DNA from: Gemmatimonadota bacterium
Lineage (GTDB): Bacteria > Gemmatimonadota > Gemmatimonadetes > Gemmatimonadales > Gemmatimonadaceae
Direction of reading: 5' to 3'
Length of the DNA: 38,060 nt
Assembly: GCA_016200495.1 (NCBI GenBank)
Contig: JACQES010000005.1
Location: 1 to 38,060, forward strand
Below are positions 36,518-38,060 of the stretch, piece by piece. The translations under genes and the position numbers were made by a program. Below the pieces are notes generated by a model. That model did no database searches, was not told the origin of the DNA, and worked only from the letters and a program-made list of their open reading frames with translations. Position 1 is the stretch's first letter. The number at the start of each line of letters is the position of its first letter.

Positions 36518-38060
36518 TCAGTCCCCGCCGCCCTCGAAGACCGCGCGCAGCGCCGAGGCGAGCATCGCGAGGTTGTTCGTGATGAGCCCGATGTGTCCCG
36601 AGGGCAGCGGGTGGAGTCGCACTTCGGCCGCCACCTCGCGCCACCGCTCCACCGGGTTCACGCGCCGTCCCTTGCCGGGCGCCCCCTCGGCCCAGAGGAA
36701 GTCGAGCCTCCCCGCGTAGCGCGACGGGATGTACGCCGCCGTCGCGCGCTGCTGCACCTCCTGCACGATCTCGTCGCCCGTGGCTTCGGGCGGTTCCGGC
36801 GAGGCGATCGCGTCGGGGGCGCTGGGGACGGACGCGGTAACGGTGGGGCCCGGGCGGACCGCCGAACCGCCACCCAGGAGCAACCGTGGCAGGGTCCGCG
36901 TGAACTTGTCCGTCACACACCGCACGCGCTCGGCCGGCGGCAGCGCCTGCACGTACCGCACGCGCCGGTGCACCCAGCGGAGTCCTGTCATCAGCGCTGC
37001 GGCGCGGTCGAGCCGTCGACGCGCGTCGCCGCCGGGCAGCAGCGCCAGCAGCGGACGCGCCGCGGTGAGGCGCGCATTCACCGGGTCGCTGTCGATCACC
37101 ACGAGGCGCTCGACCACCTCGCCGGCCGCCCGCAGCTGCGCCGCCATCTCGTATGCCACCACGCCGCCCACGCAGAACCCCACGACGCGATACGGGCCGT
37201 GCGGCCGGCGCGCGCGCAGCTCGCGCACGTGGCGCGCCGCCATCGCCTCGATCGTCCGCGCCGCGTCGTCGCCGTCCATCCCCACCGTGGGCAGCACGTA
37301 GAACGGCGACTCGGGCGCGGCGAGCGGCGCGAGGCGCCGCGCGTACCAGCCGCCACCGGTCCAGTCGCCGTGCACGAACGCCACCGGCACGCCGCGCGCG
37401 TCGCCCTGCAGCACCACCAGCGGCGGCTCGACCTCGTCGCGCATCGCGCTGCCCAGCCGCGCCGCCAGCGACTCCACCGTGGACGACTCGAACAGCCACG
37501 CGAGCGGCACGCGCTGGCCGCGCACGCGCTCCACCTGCGCCAGCATCTTGATCGCGAGCAGGGAGTGCCCGCCGATCTCGAAGAAGTCGTCGAAGGCACC
37601 GACCGGCCGCCCGGGAGCCAGCAGCTGCTCCCAGATCTGAGCGATCTCGTGCTCGATCGTCGTCCGCGGCGCCTGGTACGGCCGCGTGCCCGTGGCGCCC
37701 CGCGGCACCGGAAGCGCGCGCAGGTCCACCTTGCCGTTGCCCGTGAGCGGCAGCCGCTCGAGCAGCTCGATCGCGGCGGGCACCATCACCTCGGGCAGGA
37801 GCGCGCGCATGCCATCGCGCAGCAGTGCCGCCGTGAGCGTCGCGCCGGCCTGCGCCACGACGTACGCCGCGAGGCGCTGGTCGCCCGGCACGTCCTCGCG
37901 CACCATCACCACGGCCTCGCGCACGCCGGGCTGCAGCAGCAGCACCGCCTCGATCTCGCCCAGCTCGATCCGGTGGCCGCGCAGCTTCACCTGGTGGTCG
38001 CGCCGGCCGATGTACTCCACCTCGCCGTTCGGCAGCTACCGGCCGAGGTCGCCCGAGCGG
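36518..38060 (-). CDS. non-ribosomal peptide synthetase C-terminal part: A-domain end, PCP, thioesterase (5' end off window, internal amber codon)
   Basis: [39 protein letters not shown] (A7/A8 motifs), NGKVDLRALP (A10), DDFFEIGGHSLLAIKML (PCP Ser), TE with VAFVHGDWTGGG, VVGFCVGGVVAYEMAAQL, VVIDSDP, LPSGHIGLI. TAG at 38036-38038. Confidence 0.88.

Noticed and set aside
36466-36520. Alternative-frame tail GGTPARMVHAVKHALG* just past the NRPS TE stop
   Set aside because: Looks protein-like but needs another frameshift; the TE already ends at a normal length, so there is not enough support.
1-38060. Search for CRISPR arrays, tRNA/rRNA genes, transposases, phage or known defence systems
   Set aside because: No regularly spaced repeats, cloverleaf/rRNA sequence, or recognisable mobile or defence proteins were seen by eye.

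Overview
High-GC bacterial chromosomal DNA. Gene families and style suggest Gemmatimonadota, but this is inference with no marker gene seen. I support about 26 protein-coding genes. Notable groups are: a 5'-partial-in-window ECF sigma factor; many exported peptidases or hydrolases (S33, M28 x2, M42, S9, M24, M14, amidohydrolase, amidase) plus an OPT peptide transporter; two TonB/carboxypeptidase-regulatory outer-membrane-type proteins; a BtuF-like cobalamin-binding protein; a histone-deacetylase-family protein; a HEAT-repeat protein; an acyltransferase / P1-nuclease pair; and a right-hand block of SGNH hydrolase, esterase, GT2, acyltransferase-3 and the A-PCP-TE end of an NRPS. No tRNA, rRNA, CRISPR array, transposase or phage gene was recognised. 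I found no convincing new multi-gene system. The strongest unexplained signal is a recurrent pattern of lesions. Four genes change frame abruptly inside conserved domains, and in three of them expected conserved residues appear to be missing. One of these frameshifted genes, a HEAT-repeat gene, carries a perfect 99-bp internal duplication next to its frame break. Two more genes have in-frame stops (one amber in the NRPS A domain at a usual Trp; one TAA followed by 40 more coding-like codons). This could be draft or metagenome assembly error or real gene decay, and read mapping would decide. Other points of interest are a Cys-type (GFCVGG) NRPS thioesterase, a barrel-less TonB plug protein, and clear hairpin terminators between genes.
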